Below, one piece after another: positions 42,407-57,741 of a stretch of 59,864 nt of DNA. Under the pieces are notes generated by a model. It had not been told where the DNA came from, ran no database searches, and was given only the letters and a program-made list of their open reading frames with translations. Location: NCBI GenBank assembly GCA_000309865.1, contig AMGN01000045.1:1-59864 (forward strand). Direction: 5' to 3'. The position numbers and the translations under genes are program-made. The stretch's first letter is position 1; each line of letters opens with the position of its first letter. This DNA comes from Methanobacterium sp. Maddingley MBC34. Its GTDB lineage: Archaea; Methanobacteriota; Methanobacteria; Methanobacteriales; Methanobacteriaceae.

Positions 42407-43567
42407 ATGCCAGGTCGTGTAGAAGATATTTTAATGGGCGAAGAAACTCTTTTCAAGAATATAACTGCTTTTAATCCGGATTACATTCCCGAAAATTATC
42501 TGCACCGGGAATCACAAATGGAAGCTCTGGCTTTGTGTCTTAGGCCTGGATTAAAAGGGGGTAAACCGGTTAATAGTGTGGTTATGGGGTCTCCTGCCAC
42601 TGGTAAAACCACTGCCGTTCGTAAAATATTTGAGATGGTGGAAGGGCGGTCAGAGAAGCTGGTCTGTGCCTATGTTAACTGTCAGCTTTATAACACTCGT
42701 TTTAATATTTTCTCACAGATATACCAGCACATTTTCGGCCACATACCCCCGGAAACTGGTGTCCCCTTTTCACGTATTTATGGGGAAATAATGAAAAGAC
42801 TGGCCAACGAGGGAAAAGCACTGGTGGTTGCCCTGGACGATATTAACCACCTTTTTTACAGTAAAAATGCTAATCAAATACTTTATGACATACTACGTGC
42901 TCATGAAGTTTTCCCGGGGGTTCGGACTGGTGTTTTTGCCATAATATCCGACATAGAATTTCGGTATATGTTGGATAAAAATGTGGGTTCTGTTTTCATC
43001 CCCCAGGAGATAATATTTGACCCTTATACCTTCCAGGAGATCAGGGACATACTCCATGACCGGGTTAAGGTGGGTTTTTATCCATCAGTCTTATCAGATG
43101 ATCTTTTGGATGAGATCACCGAGGCCACTATTTCTACCGGGGATTTAAGAGTTGGTATTGATTTATTACGTACTAGTGGGAACTTTGCTGAGGCTGATGC
43201 CTCTCGCACAATTCAGAAAGAACACTTAGAGAGAGCAATGCAGGATTTTGACTCCCATCATCTTCAGGATACTATAAATAAATTATCAGGAGATGAAAAA
43301 AATCTTTTAAGGTTAATAGTTAAAGTTGATGATGATATCACAGCAGGAAGTCTTTTCAATCTCCTTAAAGAAGAAACTCCTCATGAAGGAAAAGATTCAG
43401 ATTCCAAAAGAAATTCCATTAGTTATGCTTCTTTTGACAGGGCACTTAAGAAACTGGAATTTGTAAGGTTAATTGACACCAGATTCACGGGAAAAGGAGT
43501 GAGAGGTAACTCTCGTCTTGTAATACTTCGTTTTGATGCGGAAGAGATTGGAAGAGTATTGGATTGA
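42407..43567 (+). CDS. cdc6: Orc1/Cdc6-type DNA replication initiator
   Basis: A 386-aa AAA+ origin-binding protein. Walker A MGSPATGKTT, Walker B VVALDDINHL, sensor segments (DLRVGIDLLRTSG) and a C-terminal winged helix (about 290-386). It recognises origin repeats and loads MCM, which is also encoded in the window. ATG 42407 (MPGRVEDILMGEETLF) is the family-like start; the 31-codon upstream extension is unlike it. No repeat cluster typical of an origin is adjacent. Confidence 0.92.
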   Translation: MPGRVEDILMGEETLFKNITAFNPDYIPENYLHRESQMEALALCLRPGLKGGKPVNSVVMGSPATGKTTAVRKIFEMVEGRSEKLVCAYVNCQLYNTRFNIFSQIYQHIFGHIPPETGVPFSRIYGEIMKRLANEGKALVVALDDINHLFYSKNANQILYDILRAHEVFPGVRTGVFAIISDIEFRYMLDKNVGSVFIPQEIIFDPYTFQEIRDILHDRVKVGFYPSVLSDDLLDEITEATISTGDLRVGIDLLRTSGNFAEADASRTIQKEHLERAMQDFDSHHLQDTINKLSGDEKNLLRLIVKVDDDITAGSLFNLLKEETPHEGKDSDSKRNSISYASFDRALKKLEFVRLIDTRFTGKGVRGNSRLVILRFDAEEIGRVLD

Positions 43568-43624
43568 TTGTTTAACTGGATTAAGGTGTATAAATTAATA
43601 AAATTAATAAAATAAAGTTATATT

Positions 43625-43813
43625 TTAAATATTGGCTGGGAAATTGGAGTTGGGAGTTGCTGCCACCATCATCACCCCGATCATGAGCACGGTGAGCATG
43701 ATCACCACTGGAACCAGGTAACGCATACCCAGGTAGCGAAGGTCTATTTCATCTTTGTACTGAGTTTTTCTCCTTAAATCTGGAATTGAATTCTTTCTGT
43801 AATTTTTTTGCAT
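43625..43813 (-). CDS. Small single-span membrane protein
   Basis: A 62-aa protein with a basic N-terminus (KNYRKNSIPDLRRKTQYKDE) and one membrane helix (about 32-52). The short outside tail reads TPNSNFPANI. Family not recognised. It does not resemble Sec61-beta, SecE or Mtr subunits well enough to assign. An exceptional SD (aggaggcat) precedes the ATG but is buried in a leader hairpin. It is convergent with cdc6. Confidence 0.7.
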   Translation of the reverse strand: MQKNYRKNSIPDLRRKTQYKDEIDLRYLGMRYLVPVVIMLTVLMIGVMMVAATPNSNFPANI

Positions 43814-44120
43814 ATTATGCCTCCTGTATTATAAGAATGAGGCATCTAACCTATTTAAGAGAAGAGATAGAGAGCATTTTAGAAGTAATCTGGTTTATGG
43901 TACTGGTTATAAAAACTTAAGAAATCATTCATGATCTTTCCATCCATTGAATGGATTGTTTAAGTCTCATTATCATTTTATAGATATCGCTGTGGAAAGC
44001 AATAAAAAACTTAAATCATCTTCCACATAGATTAAACCTCACAGGAAAAGTAATAAGAATTCTAAAGGTAAGTTGAAAATTTGGATTAAATATGAGTTTT
44101 AACACTTTGGAGGTATTCAA
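43814..44120. other. 307-bp divergent intergenic region
   Basis: No gene seen. It contains the SD-sequestering hairpin of the small membrane protein at the left edge and the promoter and SD (ggaggtat) of the Cdc48 gene at the right. Confidence 0.6.
43817..43845 (-). promoter_or_regulatory. Leader hairpin sequestering a Shine-Dalgarno sequence
   Basis: On the minus strand, atgcctc (43845-43839) can pair with gaggcat (43823-43817), which is the SD of the 62-aa membrane protein. The perfect 7-bp stem has a 15-nt loop and ends a few bases before the ATG, so the SD is occluded when folded. Confidence 0.5.
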
Positions 44121-46406
<2,286 letters not shown>

Positions 46407-46462
46407 CCTACTACTAGTTCGGTTGCTATTTTCTTTTTTAAAATTTTTATATAAAACGAATA

Positions 46463-46544
46463 GGTTAGATTAGTGGTTTAAAAGAGTTAGATTAGTGGAT
46501 AAAATAAGGTTAGATTAGTGGTTAGAAAGAGGTTAGATTAGTGG
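46463..46544. repeat. Spaced 14-bp repeat, four copies, running into archease start
   Basis: ggttagattagtgg occurs at 46463-46476, 46508-46521 and 46531-46544, and as a 13-mer at 46486-46498 (periods about 22-23). The GTG start codon of archease (46541) lies within the last copy. Confidence 0.88.
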
Positions 46545-46987
46545 ATAATAAAAATACTCAAGATAAGTTTGAATTTTTTGATGTAACAGCTGATGTGGGA
46601 TTCAGGGCTCATGGTAAGAATTTGGATGATGCTTTCCAGAACGCAGCCCTTGCTACCTTTGAAGTCATGACTGACACATCCCAGATAAAAAAAGTAGTTA
46701 AAAGAGAAATTATGGTGGAATCCGAGGACGAAAAAGCCCTGCTTTATGACTGGCTCAGTGAATTGCTCTTCCTCCATGATTATGAGGGCCTGGTTTTTTC
46801 CCAGTTCAAAGTTAGCATAAATCAAAAGGATGCCGAAACCTTCAGCCTGCATGCTGAGGCATGCGGTGAAAAGTTCAACCAAAAAACTCATGAAGTAAGA
46901 GACGAGGTTAAAGCAGTCACCTTCCATTTAATGGAAATTAATAAGGAAAAAAATGGGTGTACCTTGCAAGTGATTTTAGATACTTAA
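46541..46987 (+). CDS. Archease (RtcB cofactor)
   Basis: A 148-aa archease of the MTH1598/PH1536 family. It begins KFEFFDVTADVGFRAHGK with the conserved metal-binding Asp, then LLYDWLSELLFLHD and a C-terminal KAVTFHLMEI strand. It accelerates guanylylation and multiple turnover of the tRNA ligase RtcB. RtcB is encoded 1.8 kb downstream on the same strand. GTG start lies inside a repeat array and lacks a normal SD, except that agattagtgg repeats precede it. Confidence 0.93.
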   Translation: MDNKNTQDKFEFFDVTADVGFRAHGKNLDDAFQNAALATFEVMTDTSQIKKVVKREIMVESEDEKALLYDWLSELLFLHDYEGLVFSQFKVSINQKDAETFSLHAEACGEKFNQKTHEVRDEVKAVTFHLMEINKEKNGCTLQVILDT

Positions 46988-47005
46988 GTGGGTTTAGATA
47001 CTTAA
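46975..47005. repeat. 13-bp direct repeat over the archease stop codon
   Basis: tttagatacttaa at 46975-46987 ends with the archease stop and is repeated exactly at 46993-47005 (period 18). Confidence 0.85.
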
Positions 47006-47058
47006 TGTTCAATCTTTTAATGATATTTAGTCCTATTACACGTTGGTAGTGAGTTCTG

Positions 47059-48120
47059 ATGCCGTTTCTGGTTTGTACTAAATGTAGGGGATATTACCAG
47101 CTTCAGGAAGGAGAATCTCCTGATGACTTTCAGGATAAATGCCAGTGTGGTGGCGATCTAGAATATATTGAATCCATGAATATGGACACCCTGGAAGAAA
47201 CGGATTTGGAAGAGGCAGAGAATCAGGAAAGTCAATATAATTTTCAGAGCCCTCAAAATCATGACAATCAGGGTCTAATTGGTAATTTTGATGTTGAAGA
47301 TGATGATGAAAAGGAATTTGCTGCTGATGCAGGGATTGTTCAACCAATTGAGAATAATAAAAGATCCCTATCTGTAAATCTTTTCAGAATAAGTGCAGTG
47401 ATGGTAGTAATGGCCCTATTAATCATATCTCTTGGTGTAATCACCAGTAAAAGTGATAATTACAGTGTATTCAACTTCAATGTATATGAAAAATACAGTG
47501 ATGAAGAGATTAACACCTTCATGGAAAGTGCTTTCAGCCCCAATGATTATGGAAACAGTTATGATAATGTGGGTAAGTGGAACCTCAACGTGGTCCGAAT
47601 AAGAGTTATGGGTTCACCAACCTCCGAGGATCTTAAAACTCTTGATAAGGCCATCAATGATATAAATACCAATGTTAAAGATTTTCGACTTGAAATTAAC
47701 GATAAAAACCAGATGGAACCCGATATGGAAATTTACTTCATTCCCCACTCTGAATTCACTCAGTACTCTGTTAATCCCTCCGAAGTTGATGGTTTTGCTC
47801 TGTGGAGGGTAAGCACCAGTGATATTTATGGTGGTAACTCTGCAGGTGAAATATACAAAGCCAGGGTCTTCATTGGTATTGATGGGCTGAGTCAGGATCG
47901 TCGTTCCCATGTTATTGTCCATGAACTGGCCCACGGTCTTGGATTGCACCATAACACCAATCAAAATAGTGTGCTGTGCGTTAATGGTCCTGATTTGACT
48001 GAATTTTCAGATTTAGATAAGACCATGATGCGAATACTCTACCGTAAAGATATACTGCCTTACATGTCCAGAAACCAGGTTGAAACCATTCTAAATAACT
48101 CAAGAGAAAACTTTTTTTAA
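47059..48120 (+). CDS. Membrane-anchored metzincin-like zinc metalloprotease
   Basis: A 353-aa protein. An N-terminal zinc ribbon (C6, C9, C28, C30) and an acidic linker of about 65 residues precede one membrane helix (about 108-129) and an external catalytic domain. The domain has the extended motif HELAHGLGLHH: H288, E289, H292 and a third ligand at H298, as in metzincins such as matrixins. A candidate Met-turn is in DKTMMRI. Orientation is presumably N-in, so the protease faces outside. The zinc-ribbon-plus-helix N-terminus is common in Methanobacterium membrane proteins. Substrate unknown. Confidence 0.78.
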   Translation: MPFLVCTKCRGYYQLQEGESPDDFQDKCQCGGDLEYIESMNMDTLEETDLEEAENQESQYNFQSPQNHDNQGLIGNFDVEDDDEKEFAADAGIVQPIENNKRSLSVNLFRISAVMVVMALLIISLGVITSKSDNYSVFNFNVYEKYSDEEINTFMESAFSPNDYGNSYDNVGKWNLNVVRIRVMGSPTSEDLKTLDKAINDINTNVKDFRLEINDKNQMEPDMEIYFIPHSEFTQYSVNPSEVDGFALWRVSTSDIYGGNSAGEIYKARVFIGIDGLSQDRRSHVIVHELAHGLGLHHNTNQNSVLCVNGPDLTEFSDLDKTMMRILYRKDILPYMSRNQVETILNNSRENFF

Positions 48121-48175
48121 GTTTTCATAAAATAAAACACGTTTTCAAGGCTTTAGGACAGTTTGAATTTATTTA

Positions 48176-48526
48176 TCAGGAGAAAAGTATCTTCCTAAGT
48201 TCTCCCAGGTTCCCACTAATAAAATCCTTTGCTTTGGGGTCTGCCAATATTTTCAACTGTTTTTGTCCTGTTTCAAGATAAGCTCTCCCTAATATCTCCT
48301 GAAGTTCAGGTACAGGCATACTCAAGACTTTCCTTATCTTAACTCTTTCTTCAGAATTCAGCTGGTTTTCATACTCTTTAATCTGGGATTCAAAGGATTT
48401 TATCACGTTTTTGTTCCCTTTAACCACCATCTTCAGAATTAGGGGTGGAACACGGGTGAAAACATCCATGATTTTTATTACATCCTTCTCTGTTATTTTT
48501 ACTTCATCTTCAGATTCCATAATCAT
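48176..48526 (-). CDS. Hypothetical helical protein
   Basis: A 116-aa predicted all-alpha protein: EDVIKIMDVFTRVPPLILKMV, then a charged helix KSFESQIKEYENQLNSEERVKI and a C-terminal region KDFISGNLGELRKIL. No Cys and no membrane segment certain; the VPPLILKMVV segment is only weakly hydrophobic. Family not recognised. SD aaggag precedes the ATG. It lies opposite to and between the protease and rtcB genes. Confidence 0.65.
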   Translation of the reverse strand: MIMESEDEVKITEKDVIKIMDVFTRVPPLILKMVVKGNKNVIKSFESQIKEYENQLNSEERVKIRKVLSMPVPELQEILGRAYLETGQKQLKILADPKAKDFISGNLGELRKILFS

Positions 48527-48731
48527 AAATCTCCTTAATAAGATGGTTTAAATTTATTATAATAGGGTTTCATCTTTTATTCTATTTATGGTAGTTATTT
48601 TTCCCATACCTTTTTAGGTCAATAAAATACTAAGTAAAAAATAGAAATCTTGGTATACAAGATGCACTCATAATCATTTAATAAGTACCGGTTATTTAGA
48701 TAATTAAAGATTTCAGATTTCATGTTTTTTG

Positions 48732-48771
48732 CAAAATGCTTATTAGAACTACAAAATGCTTATTAAAACTA
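48732..48771. repeat. 20-bp tandem duplication upstream of rtcB
   Basis: caaaatgcttattagaacta (48732-48751) is followed immediately by a copy with one change (48752-48771). It ends 28 bp before the rtcB start. Confidence 0.92.
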
Positions 48772-48799
48772 ATTAATAAAATCAGGAGATTGGATTATC

Positions 48800-50248
<1,449 letters not shown>

Positions 50249-50316
50249 AGCCTCCTTAATTATTTAGACCAATCTTTTTTAGTATAAGTAGCGGTGGGAA
50301 AGGAGAAATAGAGAAC

Positions 50317-51096
50317 ATGATGGGAATTATAGGTGGCACAGGAGTATACCAGATCGTTGAAATGGGAGATTTAAAGGATAAAAAAGTTATTAAGACCCCT
50401 TTCGGTGAATCTCCACCTATATCTATTTTAATGTTTGAAGATCAGGAGGTTGCTTTCTTACCAAGGCATAGGGAGGGTCATGACACTCCTCCCCACATGA
50501 TCAACTACCGGGCTAATGTGTATGCCCTTAAAATGTTAGGTGCAGAAAGGATCATTGCAACCAATGCTGTTGGATCTCTTGATGAATCCCTTAAACCAGG
50601 TGAATTCATCCTACCTGATGATTTTCTGGATTTCACCCGGAAAAGGCCTTTCACCTTTTACGATGACCGTGCAGTACACGTGGATGTCACCCAACCCTAC
50701 TGTCCCCAGTTGGCGAAAACAATAATTTCTGCTGGATGCGGGCTGAAGGGGAAATTAACCAAGGGAGGAGTGTATGTCTGTACAGATGGGCCCCGTTTTG
50801 AGACTCCTGCTGAGATACAAATGTTCCGTCAGTTAGGGGGGTCAGTGGTTGGCATGACTGGTCTTCCGGAAGTTGTGCTGGCCAGGGAACTTGAAATTTG
50901 CTATGCATCCATATGCATGGTATCCAATTACGCAGCATCTGTGTCCTCAGATAAAATCACCATAGACGAGGTATTTGAGATTTTAGATGAGAAAAAAAGA
51001 GAATTAACTCGACTGATATACAATTCTATAATTAACATCCCTGCTAGTAGAAATTGCCCCTGTAAATGTGCCCTGGAAGGTGCAGAAATAGATTAG
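50317..51096 (+). CDS. S-methyl-5'-thioinosine / purine nucleoside phosphorylase
   Basis: A 259-aa trimeric PNP/MTAP-family phosphorylase. GIIGGTGVY phosphate-binding start, PRHREGHDTPPHMINYRAN, ATNAVGSL, CTDGPRFETPAEI and VVGMTGLPE. The purine-site segment after the final beta strand reads ASVSSDKIT instead of the adenine-specific SDYDCW. This fits 5'-methylthioinosine or other 6-oxopurine substrates, as for M. jannaschii MJ0060. It would work in methylthioadenosine salvage. SD aaaggagaa precedes the ATG. Confidence 0.88.
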   Translation: MMGIIGGTGVYQIVEMGDLKDKKVIKTPFGESPPISILMFEDQEVAFLPRHREGHDTPPHMINYRANVYALKMLGAERIIATNAVGSLDESLKPGEFILPDDFLDFTRKRPFTFYDDRAVHVDVTQPYCPQLAKTIISAGCGLKGKLTKGGVYVCTDGPRFETPAEIQMFRQLGGSVVGMTGLPEVVLARELEICYASICMVSNYAASVSSDKITIDEVFEILDEKKRELTRLIYNSIINIPASRNCPCKCALEGAEID

Positions 51097-51327
51097 TTTT
51101 GCTAAATATGAGCCTTCTTTGTAAGATTTGAATATTCTCCTACTTTAGGGGTTATATTGATTGTAAGCTGATTATATTAAATCTTTTAAATTATGGGAAA
51201 GTTTTTTTAATAGGGAAATATAAAAGATTTTTTTATATATGTCCTAATAACCATTTTTTCATCATCTTTTTCAAGCTTAACCAAGGGACTATCATTTTAA
51301 TGAACCTAATTTAAAGGAGAGTTTGGG

Positions 51328-52239
<912 letters not shown>

Positions 52240-52334
52240 ACCTCATTCAATCAGTTTATTAAAATAACTGAATTTTTTAACTTTAATTTTCCAACAGAAT
52301 AAAAATTAAAATTATTTTTTCATGGTGATATATA

Positions 52335-53345
<1,011 letters not shown>

Positions 53346-53396
53346 GAATCCGAAAGTATCATAAACAAAAAGTAAAAAATAACATAATAGGTGAAA

Positions 53397-55148
<1,752 letters not shown>

Positions 55149-55240
55149 TAACTGAATTTTTATCCTGGAAAAAATATTTGATGATTTCTTTTTTAATTCT
55201 GAATTATCCTTAATATCATCAAACTTCATAAAATTCAATT

Positions 55241-55711
55241 TCAGATATTCAGGGCAGGTAAAATGAAAAATAATGTAATTGCCCAAAGAAAAAGGGTTAA
55301 AATTGGCCTAAGGAAACTGTTAAGCACAAATCCCTCTTTGAACCCATTATATAAATGATTTAATGAGGATACGGTCAGAAAGATTAACATAAAGATTAAT
55401 AGGCTCAAATAAGCATAGAATCCCCATCCCAATATTAAGGATAGTATCATGGTCACAGTCAAAGCCAGAAATTGCAATGAGGACTGTCGTTGGTAGGCAC
55501 CTCCCCCACTATATCCTGATACTTCTGATGCACTTTCTGAAAAAAATAACCCTTCAATTGCAGTGAAACCTGCTATAAAAACCACGGTAAATACAGCAAA
55601 TATGTTGAATTGAGATTGTGGATTGGCACCCCAGTAAAATGCAAAGAATATTCCAATTGCCACACCCACCCAGCGAAATATTTCCAGAAAACGATTGATT
55701 TTTGTACTCAT
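55241..55711 (-). CDS. Small polytopic membrane protein
   Basis: A 156-aa membrane protein with about five helices: residues 12-30, 36-52, 80-97, 99-115 and 131-152. The Gly/Ser-rich loop SGYSGGGAYQRQSS lies between helices 2 and 3. Family not recognised. SD ggggaggat precedes the ATG. It is convergent with the glycosyltransferase fusion. Confidence 0.68.
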   Translation of the reverse strand: MSTKINRFLEIFRWVGVAIGIFFAFYWGANPQSQFNIFAVFTVVFIAGFTAIEGLFFSESASEVSGYSGGGAYQRQSSLQFLALTVTMILSLILGWGFYAYLSLLIFMLIFLTVSSLNHLYNGFKEGFVLNSFLRPILTLFLWAITLFFILPALNI

Positions 55712-55917
55712 ATAATCCTCCCCAAATTTCCCAGATAACTTGATACTACCGGGTAATATAGGTATTTGGATGTCTTTATTATTTATGTAATTGCTTTATA
55801 ATTGCACAGGGTGCAGGGGAAATGAATTATGGTTAAAGAGTGAACATTTTTCCATGAATACTTATCCAGTGCTCTACCCTCAAGATTATTTATTCTCAGG
55901 GATAACTTGATTATCAT

Positions 55918-57048
55918 ATGAGTTCAAGAAGTGGAGTTGCCAATTTACCCCTTCATGGTGGTCGTGCACCAAGGTGGCTTTTCCAGCGAATGGTGAAACT
56001 GGCAGGAGCGGTTACCGATTCAATAATATATGAGTATGGTCCTGAAGAATTTTTATCCCGAATTTCGGATCCGCACTGGTTTCAGGCATTTTCATGTGTC
56101 TTGGGTTTTGACTGGCACAGTTCCGGAACCACCACCACAACCTGTGGGGCTCTAAAAACCGCTCTCAACCCTGAAGAACATGGGCTACTTGTTGCTGGAG
56201 GTAAGGGTCGTGCCTCTAGGAGAACGCCCCAGGAGATCCAGGGTGCGGGGGAAATATTTTCATTATCCACAGCCAAACTGGAAGATCTGGTTTATTCCAG
56301 CAAAATTTCTGCAAAAATTGATAATTCATGCATCCAAGATGGATACCAGCTTTACCACCACGTGTTTTTTTTAACGGAAAAGGGTGATTGGGCAGTGGTG
56401 CAGCAGGGTATGAATGAATCCACCAGATACGCCCGTCGTTACCACTGGCTATCTGATTCCGTGGAAAACTACATTAATGAACCACATAACGGTATCTGTT
56501 GTGACATGAAGGAAGAAAAAACCCTGGATATGACTTCTGATTTGAGTTTTGATTCACGGCAAACCAGCCTGGATCTTATTTTGGATAATCCTGAACATTT
56601 AAAAAAATACTTCCAGAAAAAAATAGATGTGGAGGAGGGTCAGGCCAATTTGGACATATTCTGCCCTGAACTTACATTACCCAGTCACCATCCCGTGCTG
56701 GATACTGATCTATCCCTCCGTGAATTCGAAGTCCTTCAGAATGCCTGGGAACTGCAACCAGACAGTTATGAAGAGTTAATCTCTTTAAATGGTATGGGAC
56801 CCAAGAAGATACGTGCACTGGCATTGATTTCGGACCTGGTCTATGGTGATAAACCCAGCTGGGATGATCCAGTTAAGTACAGTTTTACCCATGGTGGTAA
56901 AGATGGTTTTCCCTATCCTGTGGATCGGGAAGTATACGACCATTCCATACAGACCTTACAAGATGCACTAGAGCAGGCTAGACTGGAAAAGAAAGATCGT
57001 TATCATGCTATCAAACGTTTAGAGAATCTGATCAATGTTGATAATTAG
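55918..57048 (+). CDS. DUF763 family protein
   Basis: A 376-aa DUF763 protein. The signature N-terminus RSGVANLPLHGGRAPRWLFQRM is followed by FLSRISDPHWFQAFSCVLGFDWHSSG and an LNGMGPKKIRALALISDLVYG segment resembling a helix-hairpin-helix DNA-binding motif (about residues 285-305). The family is found in archaea and thermophilic bacteria and has no established function; a nucleic-acid-related role is suggested by the HhH. No SD is visible before the ATG, so the mRNA may be leaderless. Confidence 0.88.
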   Translation: MSSRSGVANLPLHGGRAPRWLFQRMVKLAGAVTDSIIYEYGPEEFLSRISDPHWFQAFSCVLGFDWHSSGTTTTTCGALKTALNPEEHGLLVAGGKGRASRRTPQEIQGAGEIFSLSTAKLEDLVYSSKISAKIDNSCIQDGYQLYHHVFFLTEKGDWAVVQQGMNESTRYARRYHWLSDSVENYINEPHNGICCDMKEEKTLDMTSDLSFDSRQTSLDLILDNPEHLKKYFQKKIDVEEGQANLDIFCPELTLPSHHPVLDTDLSLREFEVLQNAWELQPDSYEELISLNGMGPKKIRALALISDLVYGDKPSWDDPVKYSFTHGGKDGFPYPVDREVYDHSIQTLQDALEQARLEKKDRYHAIKRLENLINVDN

Positions 57049-57154
57049 ATCTAAAGATTAAATTTCGTGTTGTGAGTATTATCTCCCTAAAACCACACTA
57101 AACTTTACTATACTTTTCCTTCATATATGATCAGATCATCAGGGAGACATCTAT

Positions 57155-57166
57155 TTCAAGTGTAAA
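57155..57166. promoter_or_regulatory. Single mini-ORB-like 12-mer
   Basis: ttcaagtgtaaa is the reverse complement of tttacacttgaa, the motif I recall for Orc1/Cdc6 binding in Methanothermobacter. Only one copy is seen, so this is not called an origin. Confidence 0.25.
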
Positions 57167-57255
57167 TGATCAACATGACTTAAATGGCATGTCGATATTT
57201 TTTTGTATTTAAGAGTTTATCTGGAAAAAAGTGGAAGTGTTTTAGGTGGATCTTT

Positions 57256-57741
57256 TCACTTTTCAGATTCTTTTCCAATTAATTCCAGGAGATCTCTTGC
57301 TTCTTTGAATGTTTTATCTATCTTAAGAGATTCTTTGATTAATTTCAAAGACTCATCATACTCTTTAAGATTGTATAATCCCTGAGCCTGCAAGTATAAA
57401 CCATATTTATAAAAATCATCCTTTTTGGAATATCTGCCTCGGAACAGGTCAAATGTGTTAACTGCTTCTTGATACTCTTCCAGAATCAAGAGTACATATC
57501 CTCTGTTGTACCATGCCATATTGTCACCAGGTTCCAGCCTGATAACCTCTTCAAAACATTTAAGTGCCTCAGGATAGTTTCCAAGTTCCATAAGGGCCAC
57601 TCCCTTATCATTCCAGGCGGAAACATACTCTTTATCAATTGCGAGTGCACTGTCAAAAAACTTTATTGATTTATCAACTTTTCCCTGTTCTAAAAATGAC
57701 ATGGCTTGTTTATAGAACATTTCTGCTTCTTTAATGGCCAT
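57256..57741 (-). CDS. TPR-repeat protein
   Basis: A 161-aa protein of about four tetratricopeptide repeats, e.g. SAWNDKGVALMELGNYPEAL and MAWYNRGYVLLILEEYQEAV, spanning nearly the whole length. It is a protein-protein interaction scaffold; partner unknown. There is no signal peptide. SD ggagttgat precedes the ATG. It is convergent with DUF763 and divergent from pdxS across a 960-bp gap. Confidence 0.88.
   Translation of the reverse strand: MAIKEAEMFYKQAMSFLEQGKVDKSIKFFDSALAIDKEYVSAWNDKGVALMELGNYPEALKCFEEVIRLEPGDNMAWYNRGYVLLILEEYQEAVNTFDLFRGRYSKKDDFYKYGLYLQAQGLYNLKEYDESLKLIKESLKIDKTFKEARDLLELIGKESEK

Noticed and set aside
42407..43625. Replication origin next to cdc6
   Set aside because: The flanking spacers are short and contain no cluster of origin-box-like repeats or an AT-rich unwinding element distinct from background.
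43625..43813. Sec61-beta/SecE assignment for the 62-aa membrane protein
   Set aside because: It has one membrane helix but lacks the conserved segments of either translocon subunit.
46463..46544. Spaced repeats considered as a CRISPR-like array
   Set aside because: Units are only 14 bp with 8-10-bp spacers, spacers are not unique in the CRISPR sense, and there are no cas genes in the window.
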